A stretch of DNA of 64,000 bases from Pseudomonas brassicacearum (GCF_000585995.1 NZ_CP007410.1:2569430-2633429); one strand, 5' to 3'. Shown: positions 47,307 through 57,439, counted from the first letter of the stretch. Translations and numbers: made by a program. Notes: generated by a model from the letters alone, not told the origin.

Positions 47307-48869
47307 TCAATAGATCGGCGGCGGGTAATTGCCATTAATGGCGGTCAAGGTCTCAATGAAGTCCTGCCCGCTAACCGGGCGGCCAAATAGATAACCTTGT
47401 AAAAAGTTCACCCCGTGGGCGGCCAGGTAATCGCTTTGTTCGAGCGTTTCGACACCCTCGGCAACAATCCCCAAGTCGAGTTTGCCCGACAGTTCGATGA
47501 TGCTGTCAAGGATGTGACGCGACAGGGCGTCGGCACCGATCATCGCGACAAAACTCTGGTCGATCTTCAGGAAATCCACGTTGAACTGACGCAAGTATCC
47601 CAAGCTGGAATGACCGGTGCCGAAATCGTCGATGGCGATCATGACCCCCAGCTCACGCAACTGTTCGAACAATTGGTGAGTAATGGGCGTCGGTTCGATC
47701 AGCTCGCGTTCGGTCAGCTCCAACACCAGCGCAATCGTGCCTGCTGGGAAGGCATCCAGGAACGCGCGGCAATCGTTCACCAGCGCCAGATCCTGGCAGT
47801 GGCGCGCAGTGATGTTGATGCCGACATGAAACGGCGCTTCGAGCAGCGGGGTAAGAGGCACCAGCAGGTGCATGGTTTGCTGCATCAGCGCCCGGGTCAT
47901 CGGCACGATCAAGCCGCTGTGTTCGGCGAATGGAATAAACAGGTCCGGGCGTACCAGGCCTTCCGTGGGGTGGTTCCAGCGCATCAGCACTTCGACCCCG
48001 GCCCAACGCTTGCTGTCGCCGTGTACGACCGGTTGCAGATAGGGCACGAACTCTCCCGCCTCCAGCGCTCGTTGCAACTCACGGCTGGGAGACGAGGCGC
48101 GTTTTTGCAGCCAGTGACCGAGTGTCCCGGCAATAACGCCGAAGACGATCAGTAGGCTGAACAGCGGCGGATACTCCCGGGCCATGTAGCGCCAGACTTC
48201 ACCCTCATCAAAACCGGCTTCAACATTGAAAGGGTAGCGCGATGAGGCGAGGTCGCTCTGAGCGACTGCCAGCACGGGCAGTGGGGCTTGTCGAACCTTG
48301 CCGTCGGCCGCCAGCCAGTTCGGCCCGACTTGCAACAGCAGTCGGGTCTGCCCGCCAATCAGATTCAGGACGTTGGCCAGGTGATAACCATCGAGCGTCG
48401 CCAATGCCCCTTGCTGGCCCTCGTTGAGTCGGTAAATCAGCAGCGCAGTATCGGGTGTGACCGGGTTGCCGTTCATAAGCCACAACGTGCCTTGGTGGTA
48501 ATCGCCGGGATTGACCTTTTCCTCGAAGGCGCCGAACAACGAACTGCAATACAGGGTGTTGTCTTGTATCAGGTTGGTCGAGCGGACAAAGGGCCGGCGC
48601 GTCACTTGTTCACGCAACGCCAGCTTCACCGCTTCGCAGGGTTGGCCGGCCAGGGGCAGCAATTCGCGGGCCGACGAGGCGGTGTTGTCGAGCATCAACT
48701 CGACCTGCCGGACCAGCTTTTCGGCAGTCTGCCGAGTCTGTTGCTCCAGCGTCCGTTCGGCTTGCAGGTAGAGGATGCCCACCCCTGGCAGCATCGGTAG
48801 CAGGGCGCAGAGCAGGGTGATCAGGTAGCGACGGGGCCGCGTGCGCGAACGTGTGGCGGTCAATGGCAT
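47307..48869 (-). CDS. CSS-motif EAL cyclic-di-GMP phosphodiesterase
   Basis: About 520 residues. A first membrane helix, a periplasmic domain with the CSS motif (NTLYCSSLFG), a second helix (FSLLIVFGVIAGTLGHW) and a cytoplasmic EAL domain. Active-site elements are present: EVLMR (EVL instead of EAL), NITARH, ELTERE, DDFGTGHSSL, KIDQSF and EGVET. CSS-EAL enzymes of this kind are turned on when the periplasmic cysteines are reduced. ATG 48869 is used; GTG 48914 is also possible, and neither has a strong ribosome site. Confidence 0.88.
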   Translation of the reverse strand: MPLTATRSRTRPRRYLITLLCALLPMLPGVGILYLQAERTLEQQTRQTAEKLVRQVELMLDNTASSARELLPLAGQPCEAVKLALREQVTRRPFVRSTNLIQDNTLYCSSLFGAFEEKVNPGDYHQGTLWLMNGNPVTPDTALLIYRLNEGQQGALATLDGYHLANVLNLIGGQTRLLLQVGPNWLAADGKVRQAPLPVLAVAQSDLASSRYPFNVEAGFDEGEVWRYMAREYPPLFSLLIVFGVIAGTLGHWLQKRASSPSRELQRALEAGEFVPYLQPVVHGDSKRWAGVEVLMRWNHPTEGLVRPDLFIPFAEHSGLIVPMTRALMQQTMHLLVPLTPLLEAPFHVGINITARHCQDLALVNDCRAFLDAFPAGTIALVLELTERELIEPTPITHQLFEQLRELGVMIAIDDFGTGHSSLGYLRQFNVDFLKIDQSFVAMIGADALSRHILDSIIELSGKLDLGIVAEGVETLEQSDYLAAHGVNFLQGYLFGRPVSGQDFIETLTAINGNYPPPIY

Positions 48870-48999
48870 CGGCACAACCTGTGGGACGAGAGGAAAGGGA
48901 TCAAGGAGGGACACGTTGAATGCCGACTATGATAGATGGCTTGCCGGTCTCTTGCTCGCCGCGAGGGCCTCATCCCACAGGTTCGGTGTCGTACCTGGA

Positions 49000-49860
49000 T
49001 CACTGCCGGGCCAGTTCTATGAAGGCCAGGGTCGCCGGTGAGGCCTGGCGGCTGTCCAGTACGGCGAGGCCAATCTGGCGCGGAACCGGCGGCGCCAATG
49101 GCCGCGTGACGAAACCCGGGTTGTCGCCGCCCGGTAGCGAGCCTTCGGACACCACGCTCACCGCCTCGCCGCGCCTGACGACATCCAGGGTGCTGAGCAG
49201 TTGCGAGCAACGAAAGCGCACGTTCGGTGTGAGCCGGGCGGCATTGAACAGTCGCGAAACCAGCTCCGAGGATCCGGCCTCGGTGAGCACGAAGGGATCG
49301 TTGCACAGGTCCTTGAGGCTCAGGCTGGCCTGGGCGGCGAGGGGATGGGCAGTGGGCAGCAGGGCGACCATCTGATCTTCCATCAGCGCGAACGTGTCGA
49401 AACGGTCTTCGGGCAGCACCACGAAACCGACGTCGATCCGTCGTTCATCCAGCCACTGGATGACTTGGCGGTCCGGCCCTTCATCGATGTGCACTTCGAT
49501 CCCCGGGTGCAGGGCGCGGTAGCGTTGCAGGATGGCAGGCAACAATTTCATCGACGAAGTCGGGCCGAACGAGCCGATGCGCAAGGTGCCCCGGCGCATG
49601 CCCCGGGCGTCGGCGGCTTCCTGGCGCAAGGTGTTGGCCAGTCCGAGCATGGCCCGGGCCCGCAGCAGCAATTGCTGGCCAATGTCGCTGAGTTCCACCT
49701 GGGACTGATGCCGCCTGAGCAGTTCCACCCCCAGTTCCTGCTCCAGGGATTTGATGGCGTGGGACACCGCTGACTGGCCGATGCCCAATCGCGTTGCCGC
49801 AGCGGTGAAACCCCGCAGCTCGGCGACCAGGGAGAAGATTTCGAGTTGGGTGAGGGTCAT
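49000..49860 (-). CDS. LysR-family transcriptional regulator
   Basis: A 286-residue LTTR with an N-terminal winged HTH (LTQLEIFSLVAELRGFTAAA, then IGQSAVSHAIKSLEQELG) and a C-terminal effector-binding domain. It is divergent from a DMT transporter gene, 240 bases away with a REP pair between, and probably controls it. Effector unknown. Confidence 0.88.
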   Translation of the reverse strand: MTLTQLEIFSLVAELRGFTAAATRLGIGQSAVSHAIKSLEQELGVELLRRHQSQVELSDIGQQLLLRARAMLGLANTLRQEAADARGMRRGTLRIGSFGPTSSMKLLPAILQRYRALHPGIEVHIDEGPDRQVIQWLDERRIDVGFVVLPEDRFDTFALMEDQMVALLPTAHPLAAQASLSLKDLCNDPFVLTEAGSSELVSRLFNAARLTPNVRFRCSQLLSTLDVVRRGEAVSVVSEGSLPGGDNPGFVTRPLAPPVPRQIGLAVLDSRQASPATLAFIELARQ

Positions 49861-49943
49861 GAGGAATTACTCATTTTACGATGATGATGCATGAGCCTGA
49901 TGATGAGGCATCTGATTCGAATCAGAAAGCAATGCAGAACTTT

Positions 49944-50060
49944 GTGGCGAGGGGATTTATCGCCGCTGGGCTGCGTAGCGGCCCCAAACCTGACGACTCG
50001 GTGTGTCTGGAATTCGAGGGGGCCGCTTCGCGCGCCAGCGGGGATAAATCCCCTCGCCAC
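49944..50060. repeat. REP pair, GTGGCGAGGGGATTTATC type
   Basis: A third REP type in this window: left arm GTGGCGAGGGGATTTATCGC, right arm its near complement with GGGGATAAATCCCCTCGCCAC. It sits between the divergent LysR and DMT genes. Confidence 0.9.
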
Positions 50061-50100
50061 AGGTTTTGTGAGTGACTTCACCTACAGGTTTCGGTGCACC

Positions 50101-51045
50101 ATGAAAACGTTCGACCAAGCTGTCCCAACGCCTTCAGATCTGCCGGTCTACCTGAAGCTCGCCATGGTCACCATGATCTGGGGCGGGACCTTCGTGGCCG
50201 GTCGGATTCTTTCCGATGCCCTGGCGCCTCTGTTCGCCGCCAGCCTGCGTTTCCTGCTGGCCAGTCTCGCGTTGTTGCTGTTCCTCGCCCTGGCCCGGAT
50301 CCCGCTGGTCCGGCCCAGCCTCAAACAAGGGCTGCAGCTGAGTGCGCTGGGGTTCTTCGGCATCTTCTTCTATAACCTGTGCTTCTTTTACGGCTTGCAG
50401 TACATCAACGCATCACGAGCCTCGTTGATCGTGGCCTTGAACCCGGCGGTGATCGGATTGGCCTCCTGGTGGCTGTTCAAGGAGCGGTTGGGCCGATTGA
50501 AAGTGGCGGGCATCGTGCTGTGCATCGGTGGGGCGGGACTGGTGATCGTCAGTCGTGATCCGTCCTTGCTGCAGAACGCCGCACAGGGCTGGATCGGCGA
50601 CCTGCTGATCTTTGGCTGCGTGCTGGGCTGGGGCATTTATTCCCTGTTTTCCCGCCGCCTGAATGAAAGCCTTGGCCCCTTGCAGACCGTGACCTGGTCG
50701 ATTCTGCTGGGCACGCTGATGTTGTGGCTGGCCTGCGGGGCTGCAGGCGAGATTCGCCTCGAAGCAATGGGCGGGTTGGACGCACGGCAATGGCTGAGCC
50801 TGCTCTACCTCGGCGTGTTGGGTTCGGCCCTGGCCTACATCGCTTGGTACGACGGCATTCGTCGGATTGGCGCGACCCGTTCCGGCGTATTCATTGCGCT
50901 CAATCCACTGACGGCGGTGCTGCTGGGGGCGCTGCTGCTGGACGAACGGTTCACGGCCTTGATGTGCGTCGGCGGCGGGCTGATCCTGGTGGGCATTTTC
51001 CTCTGCAACAAACCCCTTGCGCGGCCGGCGGAAAAGGCGATTTGA
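50101..51045 (+). CDS. EamA/DMT-family transporter
   Basis: A 314-residue protein with about ten helices in two EamA repeats (first around MVTMIWGGTFVAGRILSDAL, second after residue 160). DMT proteins export metabolites or amino acids. ATG 50101 is chosen since the open frame upstream crosses the REP pair. Substrate unknown; the divergent LysR regulator may sense it. Confidence 0.85.
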   Translation: MKTFDQAVPTPSDLPVYLKLAMVTMIWGGTFVAGRILSDALAPLFAASLRFLLASLALLLFLALARIPLVRPSLKQGLQLSALGFFGIFFYNLCFFYGLQYINASRASLIVALNPAVIGLASWWLFKERLGRLKVAGIVLCIGGAGLVIVSRDPSLLQNAAQGWIGDLLIFGCVLGWGIYSLFSRRLNESLGPLQTVTWSILLGTLMLWLACGAAGEIRLEAMGGLDARQWLSLLYLGVLGSALAYIAWYDGIRRIGATRSGVFIALNPLTAVLLGALLLDERFTALMCVGGGLILVGIFLCNKPLARPAEKAI

Positions 51046-51153
51046 TACAGAAGGCGGACAAACCTGGTTACGCTGTGTAGAATCGATTTACGCATACAAG
51101 AATAAACGTCTTCTGACAGCAGAAGCCTCGCCCGCAAAAGCCTTGGGTCGACC

Positions 51154-51258
51154 ATGAAGATACTTGGGTTTCAACTGATCTACGGCGATTTCCTCGCCCG
51201 CAGCGTTCGCGGCATTTCCTGCGCGCCACCGCGTGCCCTCAGCATGGCTAGCAACTAA
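51154..51258 (+). CDS. Short ORF (34 aa) upstream of hpd
   Basis: ATG 51154 to TAA 51258 encodes 34 residues starting MKILGFQLIYGDFLARSVRG. It ends 38 bases before hpd. The ribosome site is weak. It could be a leader peptide or a real small protein; one Tyr and two Phe codons occur early. No family known to me. Conservation would decide. Confidence 0.35.
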   Translation: MKILGFQLIYGDFLARSVRGISCAPPRALSMASN

Positions 51259-51296
51259 CGTTTTTGGTTAATTGATAACAATGATGAGGCGCCGAC

Positions 51297-52373
51297 ATGG
51301 CAGATCTATACGAAAACCCCATGGGCCTGATGGGCTTTGAATTCATCGAATTCGCATCCCCAACGCCCAACACCCTGGAGCCGATCTTCGAGATCATGGG
51401 CTTCACCAAAGTGGCCACCCACCGCTCCAAGGACGTGCACCTGTATCGCCAGGGCGCGATCAACCTGATCCTCAACAACGAACCCCACAGCGTGGCGTCG
51501 TACTTCGCGGCCGAGCACGGCCCTTCGGTGTGCGGCATGGCTTTCCGGGTCAAGGATTCGCAACAGGCCTACAAGCGTGCCCTGGAACTCGGTGCCCAGC
51601 CGATCCACATCGAAACCGGCCCGATGGAACTGAACCTGCCGGCGATCAAAGGCATCGGCGGCGCGCCGCTGTACCTGATCGACCGTTTTGGCGAAGGCAG
51701 CTCGATCTATGACATCGACTTCGTGTTTATCGAGGGCGTTGACCGCAATCCAGTGGGCGCGGGCCTGAAAATCATCGATCACCTGACCCACAACGTGTAT
51801 CGCGGGCGCATGGCCTATTGGGCCGGTTTCTACGAGAAACTGTTCAACTTCCGTGAGATCCGTTATTTCGACATCAAGGGCGAATACACCGGCCTGACTT
51901 CCAAGGCCATGACCGCCCCGGATGGCATGATCCGCATCCCGTTGAACGAAGAGTCGTCCAAGGGCGCGGGACAGATCGAAGAGTTCTTGATGCAGTTCAA
52001 CGGCGAAGGCATCCAGCACGTAGCGTTTTTGACCGACGACCTGATCAAGACCTGGGACAAGCTGAAAAGCATCGGCATGCGCTTCATGACCGCGCCGCCG
52101 GAGACCTACTACGAAATGCTCGAAGGCCGCTTGCCGAACCACGGCGAGCCGGTGGCGGAACTGCAAGCGCGGGGCATCCTGCTGGACGGTGCTTCAGATC
52201 AGGGCGACAAGCGCCTGTTGCTGCAGATCTTCTCGGAAACCCTGATGGGGCCGGTGTTCTTCGAGTTCATCCAGCGCAAGGGCGACGATGGCTTCGGCGA
52301 AGGCAACTTCAAGGCGCTGTTCGAGTCCATCGAGCGCGATCAGGTACGTCGGGGCGTGTTGGCTACCGAGTAA
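51297..52373 (+). CDS. hpd: 4-hydroxyphenylpyruvate dioxygenase
   Basis: A 358-residue Fe(II) dioxygenase of the same length as the P. fluorescens enzyme. Metal ligands are His in IDHLTHNV, His in GIQHVAF and Glu in FFEFIQRKG. It makes homogentisate from 4-hydroxyphenylpyruvate in tyrosine breakdown. A clear terminator follows. The rest of the homogentisate pathway is outside the window. Confidence 0.97.
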   Translation: MADLYENPMGLMGFEFIEFASPTPNTLEPIFEIMGFTKVATHRSKDVHLYRQGAINLILNNEPHSVASYFAAEHGPSVCGMAFRVKDSQQAYKRALELGAQPIHIETGPMELNLPAIKGIGGAPLYLIDRFGEGSSIYDIDFVFIEGVDRNPVGAGLKIIDHLTHNVYRGRMAYWAGFYEKLFNFREIRYFDIKGEYTGLTSKAMTAPDGMIRIPLNEESSKGAGQIEEFLMQFNGEGIQHVAFLTDDLIKTWDKLKSIGMRFMTAPPETYYEMLEGRLPNHGEPVAELQARGILLDGASDQGDKRLLLQIFSETLMGPVFFEFIQRKGDDGFGEGNFKALFESIERDQVRRGVLATE

Positions 52374-52387
52374 TACCTGAGCGCGAA

Positions 52388-52425
52388 AAAAGCCCGCCTG
52401 GCAGTGATGCCAGGCGGGCTTTTTA
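52388..52425 (+). terminator. Intrinsic terminator of hpd
   Basis: AAAGCCCGCCTGGCA pairs with TGCCAGGCGGGCTTT around GTGA, followed by a T-run. One of the strongest stems in the window. Confidence 0.95.
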
Positions 52426-52443
52426 TTGAGCGACACAAACAGG

Positions 52444-52531
52444 GTGGGAGCGGGCTTGCTCGCGAAAGCGGAGTATCAGTCGATACCAAGGGTGCCTGAC
52501 ACTCCGCTTTCGCGAGCAAGCCCGCTCCCAC
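52444..52531. repeat. REP pair, GTGGGAGCGGGC type
   Basis: Inward-facing arms directly after the hpd terminator. Confidence 0.9.
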
Positions 52532-52547
52532 AGGTTCGGTGGAGGCC

Positions 52548-53432
52548 TCAGCCCCGGCGCCGCTGCCGCATCAGGTGCTTGAATCCCTCGAACACCAGCA
52601 CCGCCACGGCCATCCAGATGGGGATGTAGGTCAGCCATTCAGTGGCCTTGATGCTTTCGCCCAACAGCAGCGCCACGCCCAGCAATAGCACCGGTTCGAC
52701 ATAGCTCAACAACCCGAACAGGCTGAACGGCAGCAGCCGACTGGCGACGATGTAGCACACCAGCGCAGAAACGCTGATCACGCCGAGCAGCGGAATCAGC
52801 AGCGACAGCCACGGATATTGATTGAACACCTCGAAACCCTGTTCGCCGCTCTGCACGAACCAGAGTGCCAGTGGCAGCATCAGGGTCATGTCCAGCCAGA
52901 GCCCGCCCAGGTTGTCGGTCTTGATGCGTTTACGCAGGATGAAGTAGAGCGGGTAGCCCAATACCACCAGCAAGGTTGCCCAGGAAAAACCACCTACCTG
53001 GTACAACTCGTTGAACACGCCAAGGGTGGCGAAGAACACGGCGACTTTTTGCAGGTAAGAAAGGCGTTCGCCATAGACGATGCGACCGGTCAGGACCATC
53101 GACAGCGGCAGCAGGAAATACCCCAGCGACACGTCCAGGCTGTAGCCGTTGAGTGGCGCCCACATGAACAGCCACAACTGGGCGCCCATCAGTGCCGAGG
53201 ACGCTGTCGCCGCGATCAACAGGCGAGGCGTGGCAACCAGGCGCCGGATCAGCGCCGTGACCAGGTGCCACTCCCGTGCAACCAGCATGAACACGGTCAT
53301 GCACGGCATCGTCAGCAGCATGCGCCAGCCGAAGATCTCCAGGCCGGTCAACGGTGAGAGCAGCGAGGTGTAGTAATACATGACGGCGAACAGCGCGGAG
53401 GCTGAGACCGATAGAGCGATGCCTTTGGACAC
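52548..53432 (-). CDS. rarD: RarD-type EamA transporter
   Basis: A 294-residue, ten-helix EamA protein of the RarD subfamily (GIALSVSASALFAVMYYYTS at the N-terminus). RarD proteins are predicted permeases; the substrate is not established. It stands alone between REP pairs. Confidence 0.8.
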   Translation of the reverse strand: MSKGIALSVSASALFAVMYYYTSLLSPLTGLEIFGWRMLLTMPCMTVFMLVAREWHLVTALIRRLVATPRLLIAATASSALMGAQLWLFMWAPLNGYSLDVSLGYFLLPLSMVLTGRIVYGERLSYLQKVAVFFATLGVFNELYQVGGFSWATLLVVLGYPLYFILRKRIKTDNLGGLWLDMTLMLPLALWFVQSGEQGFEVFNQYPWLSLLIPLLGVISVSALVCYIVASRLLPFSLFGLLSYVEPVLLLGVALLLGESIKATEWLTYIPIWMAVAVLVFEGFKHLMRQRRRG

Positions 53433-53482
53433 TGAGGCCTCTTATTAGTGGGCAGGACGCCGTGGTGGTGAGGGATTTACTT

Positions 53483-53573
53483 GTGGCGAGGGAGCTTGCT
53501 CCCGCTCGGCTGCGAAGCGGCCGCAACTTAAGGGGCCGCTTCGCGGCCCAGCGGGAGCAAGCTCCCTCGCCAC
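53483..53573. repeat. REP pair, GTGGCGAGGGAGC type
   Basis: Inward-facing arms with long GC-rich tails that nearly touch (GGCTGCGAAGCGGCC and GGCCGCTTCGCGGCC), so the whole element could fold as one long hairpin. Confidence 0.9.
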
Positions 53574-53594
53574 GTTCCTTATTTCAATGAATGA

Positions 53595-54608
53595 TTATGA
53601 CGTACGCGGCACTCGCCCCGGCACGAAATGCCCCACGTCATTGAACCCCGGTGTCGAGGCATGCCCCGGTGTCACCAGCGAATCGATGAAGGCTTCATCC
53701 TCCGCTGTGATTTTCACCGCCTGCGCCTTGGTGTAGGAATCCCACTGTTCCTCGGTGCGCGGCCCGACGATGGCCGAGGTCACCGCGCGGTTGTTCAGCA
53801 CCCAGGCGATGGCGAATTCGACGATGCCCACGCCCCGGCCTTGGGTGTATTGCAGGATCTGCTGGGCAATGCGCAGGGACTCGACCCGCCATTCGGTTTC
53901 CAGGATGCGTTTGTCCTGGCGGCCGGCACGGCTGTTGGCGTCCGGTGCCGCGTCTGGCGCGTACTTTCCGCTGAGGACCCCTCGGGCGAGGGGGCTGAAG
54001 GGCACCACGCCGAGGCCATAGTTCTGCGCAGCGGTGATCTGCTCGGTTTCGGCCTGGCGGTTGACGATGTTGTACAGCGGCTGGCTGATCACCGGTCGGT
54101 CGATGCCCAGGCTGTCGGCGATCCGAATCACCTCGGCGATGCGCCAGCCACGGTAGTTCGACAGGCCCCAGTAACGGATCTTGCCTTGGCGAATCAAATC
54201 GCCAATGGCCGACACCGTGACATGCAGCGGCGTGTTGTGGTCTTCGCGGTGCAGGTAATAAATGTCCAGGTAATCGGTGCCCAGGCGCGTCAGGCTGGCC
54301 TCGATGCCGTTGAACAGGTGCTTGCGGCTCAGGCCGCTGCGGTTGGGCACGCCGTCCGCCGGGCCGAAACCGACCTTGGTGGCCAGCACCCATTCCTGGC
54401 GGCGACTGGCAATCGCTTCGCCGACGATCTCTTCGGAGCGACCGTTGGTATAGACGTCCGCCGTGTCGATGAAGTTGATGCCCTGGTCCCAGGCCTTGTC
54501 GATGATCCGCAGCGAGTCCTCGGTGCTGGTCTGTTCGCCGAACATCATGGTGCCCAGGGTCAAGGTCGAGACTTGCAACCCGGATTGGCCTAGCGTGCGG
54601 TAGCTCAT
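53595..54608 (-). CDS. Aldo/keto reductase
   Basis: A 337-residue NADPH-dependent AKR with catalytic Asp/Tyr in DTADVYTNG, Lys in LATKVG and His in YYLHREDHN. It resembles YajO/Tas-like and general stress protein 69-like reductases. Substrate unknown. Confidence 0.85.
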   Translation of the reverse strand: MSYRTLGQSGLQVSTLTLGTMMFGEQTSTEDSLRIIDKAWDQGINFIDTADVYTNGRSEEIVGEAIASRRQEWVLATKVGFGPADGVPNRSGLSRKHLFNGIEASLTRLGTDYLDIYYLHREDHNTPLHVTVSAIGDLIRQGKIRYWGLSNYRGWRIAEVIRIADSLGIDRPVISQPLYNIVNRQAETEQITAAQNYGLGVVPFSPLARGVLSGKYAPDAAPDANSRAGRQDKRILETEWRVESLRIAQQILQYTQGRGVGIVEFAIAWVLNNRAVTSAIVGPRTEEQWDSYTKAQAVKITAEDEAFIDSLVTPGHASTPGFNDVGHFVPGRVPRTS

Positions 54609-54700
54609 GACAAGATCCTTTCATCCATGGGAAAGGCCCAATCAAACCCCAGAACCACCGCACGGATCAAACAGAATTCTCAAACACCCCCAAATCCTCT

Positions 54701-54788
54701 GTGGGAGCGAGCTTGCTCGCGATAGCGGTGGGTCAGTCAATATCAATGTTGGCTGATTTGACGCTATCGCGAGCAAGCTCGCTCCCAC
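54701..54788. repeat. REP pair, GTGGGAGCGAGC type
   Basis: Inward-facing arms between the aldo/keto reductase start and the symporter end. Confidence 0.9.
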
Positions 54789-54803
54789 AGGGAAAAAAGA
54801 GCG

Positions 54804-56114
54804 TCAGGCGCGCAGGGTGCGGGTCATGCGCAACGCCAACAGGCTGCCGCAGACAATCACGCCGGCTAGCAGGTACAACGCCGCGTCGGTCGAGCCGGTG
54901 GCGTCCTTGACCCAGCCCACCAGGTACGGACTCAGGAAGCCGGCCATCTGGCCCATGGAGTTGATCAATGCGAGCCCACCGGCGGCCGCGCCGGCGCTGA
55001 GCAGGGCGGTGGGCACCGGCCAGAACATCGGCAGGCCGGTGAGGGCGCCCATGGTGGCGATGGACAAGCCAATGATGGCAATGGCCGGGGTGGTCGCGAA
55101 GTTGACGGCGATCAGCAGCCCGGCCGCGCCCATCAGCATGGGCACCACCAGATGCCAGCGACGCTCCTTGTGCAGGTCCGCCGAGCGGCCTACCAGCAAC
55201 ATGAACACCGCCGCCAGCAGATAGGGAATCGCACTCAACCAACCGATGACCAGGTTATCGCTGAAACCCAGGCTCTTGATGATCGACGGCAACCAGAAAT
55301 TGATCGCGTACACGCCGCTCTGGATACAGAAGTACACCAGGCCAAAGGCCCAGATCGCCGGGTTCTTGAACACCGCCAGCAGCGAATCGGTGGTGGTCTG
55401 CGGTTTGTTCGCCAGGTCTTCGGCGTGGTCGGCGCTGAGCACGGCGCGTTCCTGGTCGGTCAGCCACGTGGCGTTGGCGAAGGTGTCGCTGAGCAGGAAA
55501 AACGCCAGTGCCCCGAGGATCACCGTCGGGATGCCTTGCAGCAAGAACATCCACTGCCAACCCGCCAGGCCGCCCTGGCCCGCGGCGAAGTGGTTGAGGA
55601 TCCAGCCGGAGAACGGGCTGCCCAAAAGACCGGACACCGGAATGGCGGACATGAACAACGCCATGATCCGGCCACGTCGGAACGTCGGGAACCATTGCGA
55701 AAGGTACAGCACCACGCCAGGGAAGAACCCGGCTTCAGCCGCGCCGGTGAACAGCCGTAAGGTGTAGAACTCGGTGGGGGTGGTGACGAACAGCAGGCAG
55801 GTCGACAGCGTGCCCCAGGTGATCATCATCAGCGCGATCCAGCGTCGCGGGCCGAATTTGCTCAGGGCCAGGTTGCTGGGTACGCCGCACAGCACGTAGC
55901 CGATGAAAAAGATCCCGGCGCCGAGGCCGTACACGGTTTCGCTGAACTTCAACGCGTCGAGCATCTGCAACTTGGCGAAGCCAACGTTGACCCGGTCGAG
56001 GTAGTTGAACAGGTAGCAGATGAAGATGAACGGAATCAAACGCAGGGTAATGCGTTTGTAGACGGTACTTTTTTCGTCGGGGGTAGCCAGGATTGCAGCT
56101 GCGCTCTGGGACAT
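54804..56114 (-). CDS. MFS anion:cation symporter for a sugar acid or related carboxylate
   Basis: A 436-residue MFS transporter with twelve helices and the ACS-family start FICYLFNYLDRVNVGFAKLQ followed by GFFPGVVLYLSQWFP. Members carry tartrate, glucarate, phthalate and similar anions. ATG 56114 follows AAGAGAG; the frame is open 53 codons upstream. It is divergent from a CdaR-type regulator and near a glycerate kinase gene, which points to glucarate, galactarate or glycerate. Confidence 0.85.
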   Translation of the reverse strand: MSQSAAAILATPDEKSTVYKRITLRLIPFIFICYLFNYLDRVNVGFAKLQMLDALKFSETVYGLGAGIFFIGYVLCGVPSNLALSKFGPRRWIALMMITWGTLSTCLLFVTTPTEFYTLRLFTGAAEAGFFPGVVLYLSQWFPTFRRGRIMALFMSAIPVSGLLGSPFSGWILNHFAAGQGGLAGWQWMFLLQGIPTVILGALAFFLLSDTFANATWLTDQERAVLSADHAEDLANKPQTTTDSLLAVFKNPAIWAFGLVYFCIQSGVYAINFWLPSIIKSLGFSDNLVIGWLSAIPYLLAAVFMLLVGRSADLHKERRWHLVVPMLMGAAGLLIAVNFATTPAIAIIGLSIATMGALTGLPMFWPVPTALLSAGAAAGGLALINSMGQMAGFLSPYLVGWVKDATGSTDAALYLLAGVIVCGSLLALRMTRTLRA

Positions 56115-56310
56115 GGCGGGTCTCTCTTTATTATGATTTTTTGCGGGCCAAGGGGTAACGTTGACCGCCCCTTGAGTCTCGGCCAGCCTAAGGGGTCGTG
56201 TCTTTGTGCTCGAGCACAGGGTTTGATCGCAGGTGCTGTGCGCCTGACCAATCGCGCTGACGTTTACACTCAAGACAATTCACCCACGCCGCTTGCAAGG
56301 AACACCGCCC

Positions 56311-57435
56311 ATGTTCGAACTCGATCACGACTTGGCCCAGGACATCGTCGACCGGGCGATGGCGATCCTGCCGTATAACGTCAACGTCATGGACAACCAG
56401 GGCCTGATCCTCGGCAGCGGCGAACGCGAGCGGGTCAATACGCGTCACGAGGGGGCGCAGTTGGTCTTGGCCAATGGCCGGGTGGTGGAAATCGACGAGC
56501 GCACGGCGCTGCATCTCAAAGGCGTGCAGCCGGGGATCAACCTGCCGCTGATGCTCGACCAGCGATTGATTGGCGTACTGGGCATCACCGGTGAGCCAGA
56601 ACAGTTGCGCACCTACGCCGAACTGGTGCGCATGACCGCCGAAATGCTGGTGGGCCAGCGTAACCAGCAGGCCGAGCAACAATGGCGCCGTCAGCGTTGC
56701 GATGACTTGCTGGCGTTGCTGCTGGGGGACGCCGGGGATTCGCCGCGTTTATTGGACGAAGCGCGACAGATGGGCCTCAAGCCGCAATTATCGCGGGTGC
56801 CCTATCTGTTCGAACTGGGCCTGGAGCACGGCCCCGGGCAGACCGTCGAGGCGCTGAGTGCCTGGCTGATGTCCCGTTACCCGGACAGCTGGTGCCTGAC
56901 CTCGTCCAAATCTTCCTTGCTCTGGTGCCGACCGGCCACGGCCTCGGTGGAGAACGAGCGGCTATTGGCCAAGCTCGACGGGCTGGGCTGGAACATTTTG
57001 CGCGTGGCGGTGGGCGGCCAGGCCGAAGGGCTGACAGGCCTGCGTCGCTGCTACCGGCGGGTGGCGGACCTGCTGGCCTACGGACGCGAGGTGTTGCCGC
57101 AATCGCGGCTGCTGGACCTCAGCCGCTATCGCCTGCCGGTACTGCTCTGGCGCCACCGCAGCGACGATGGCCTGGACGAGTTGCTGACACCGTTGCGCAA
57201 GGTCATCGCCAAGGACAGCAACGGCCAGTTGCTCGCGACCCTGCGCAGCTGGTGTGAACACGATGGCCAGAACCAGGCCTGTGCCGAGGCCCTGGGCATC
57301 CACCGCAACAGCCTGCGCTACCGAATGGAGCGCATTGCCGAACTGAGCGGCGTGGACCCGTTGCGCCTGGACGGGATGCTGGCGTTGTACCTGGGGGTTC
57401 AGTTGTTGCCGCAGACCGAGAGCACACCGATATAA
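56311..57435 (+). CDS. cdaR: CdaR-type sugar-diacid regulator
   Basis: A 374-residue regulator with an N-terminal sugar-diacid-recognition domain (DLAQDIVDRAMAILPYNVNV), a middle region and a C-terminal PucR-type HTH (CAEALGIHRNSLRYRMERIA). E. coli CdaR activates glucarate/galactarate/glycerate genes. ATG 56311 follows AAGGAAC; a TTG six codons upstream is less likely. Confidence 0.88.
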   Translation: MFELDHDLAQDIVDRAMAILPYNVNVMDNQGLILGSGERERVNTRHEGAQLVLANGRVVEIDERTALHLKGVQPGINLPLMLDQRLIGVLGITGEPEQLRTYAELVRMTAEMLVGQRNQQAEQQWRRQRCDDLLALLLGDAGDSPRLLDEARQMGLKPQLSRVPYLFELGLEHGPGQTVEALSAWLMSRYPDSWCLTSSKSSLLWCRPATASVENERLLAKLDGLGWNILRVAVGGQAEGLTGLRRCYRRVADLLAYGREVLPQSRLLDLSRYRLPVLLWRHRSDDGLDELLTPLRKVIAKDSNGQLLATLRSWCEHDGQNQACAEALGIHRNSLRYRMERIAELSGVDPLRLDGMLALYLGVQLLPQTESTPI

Positions 57436-57439
57436 AACT

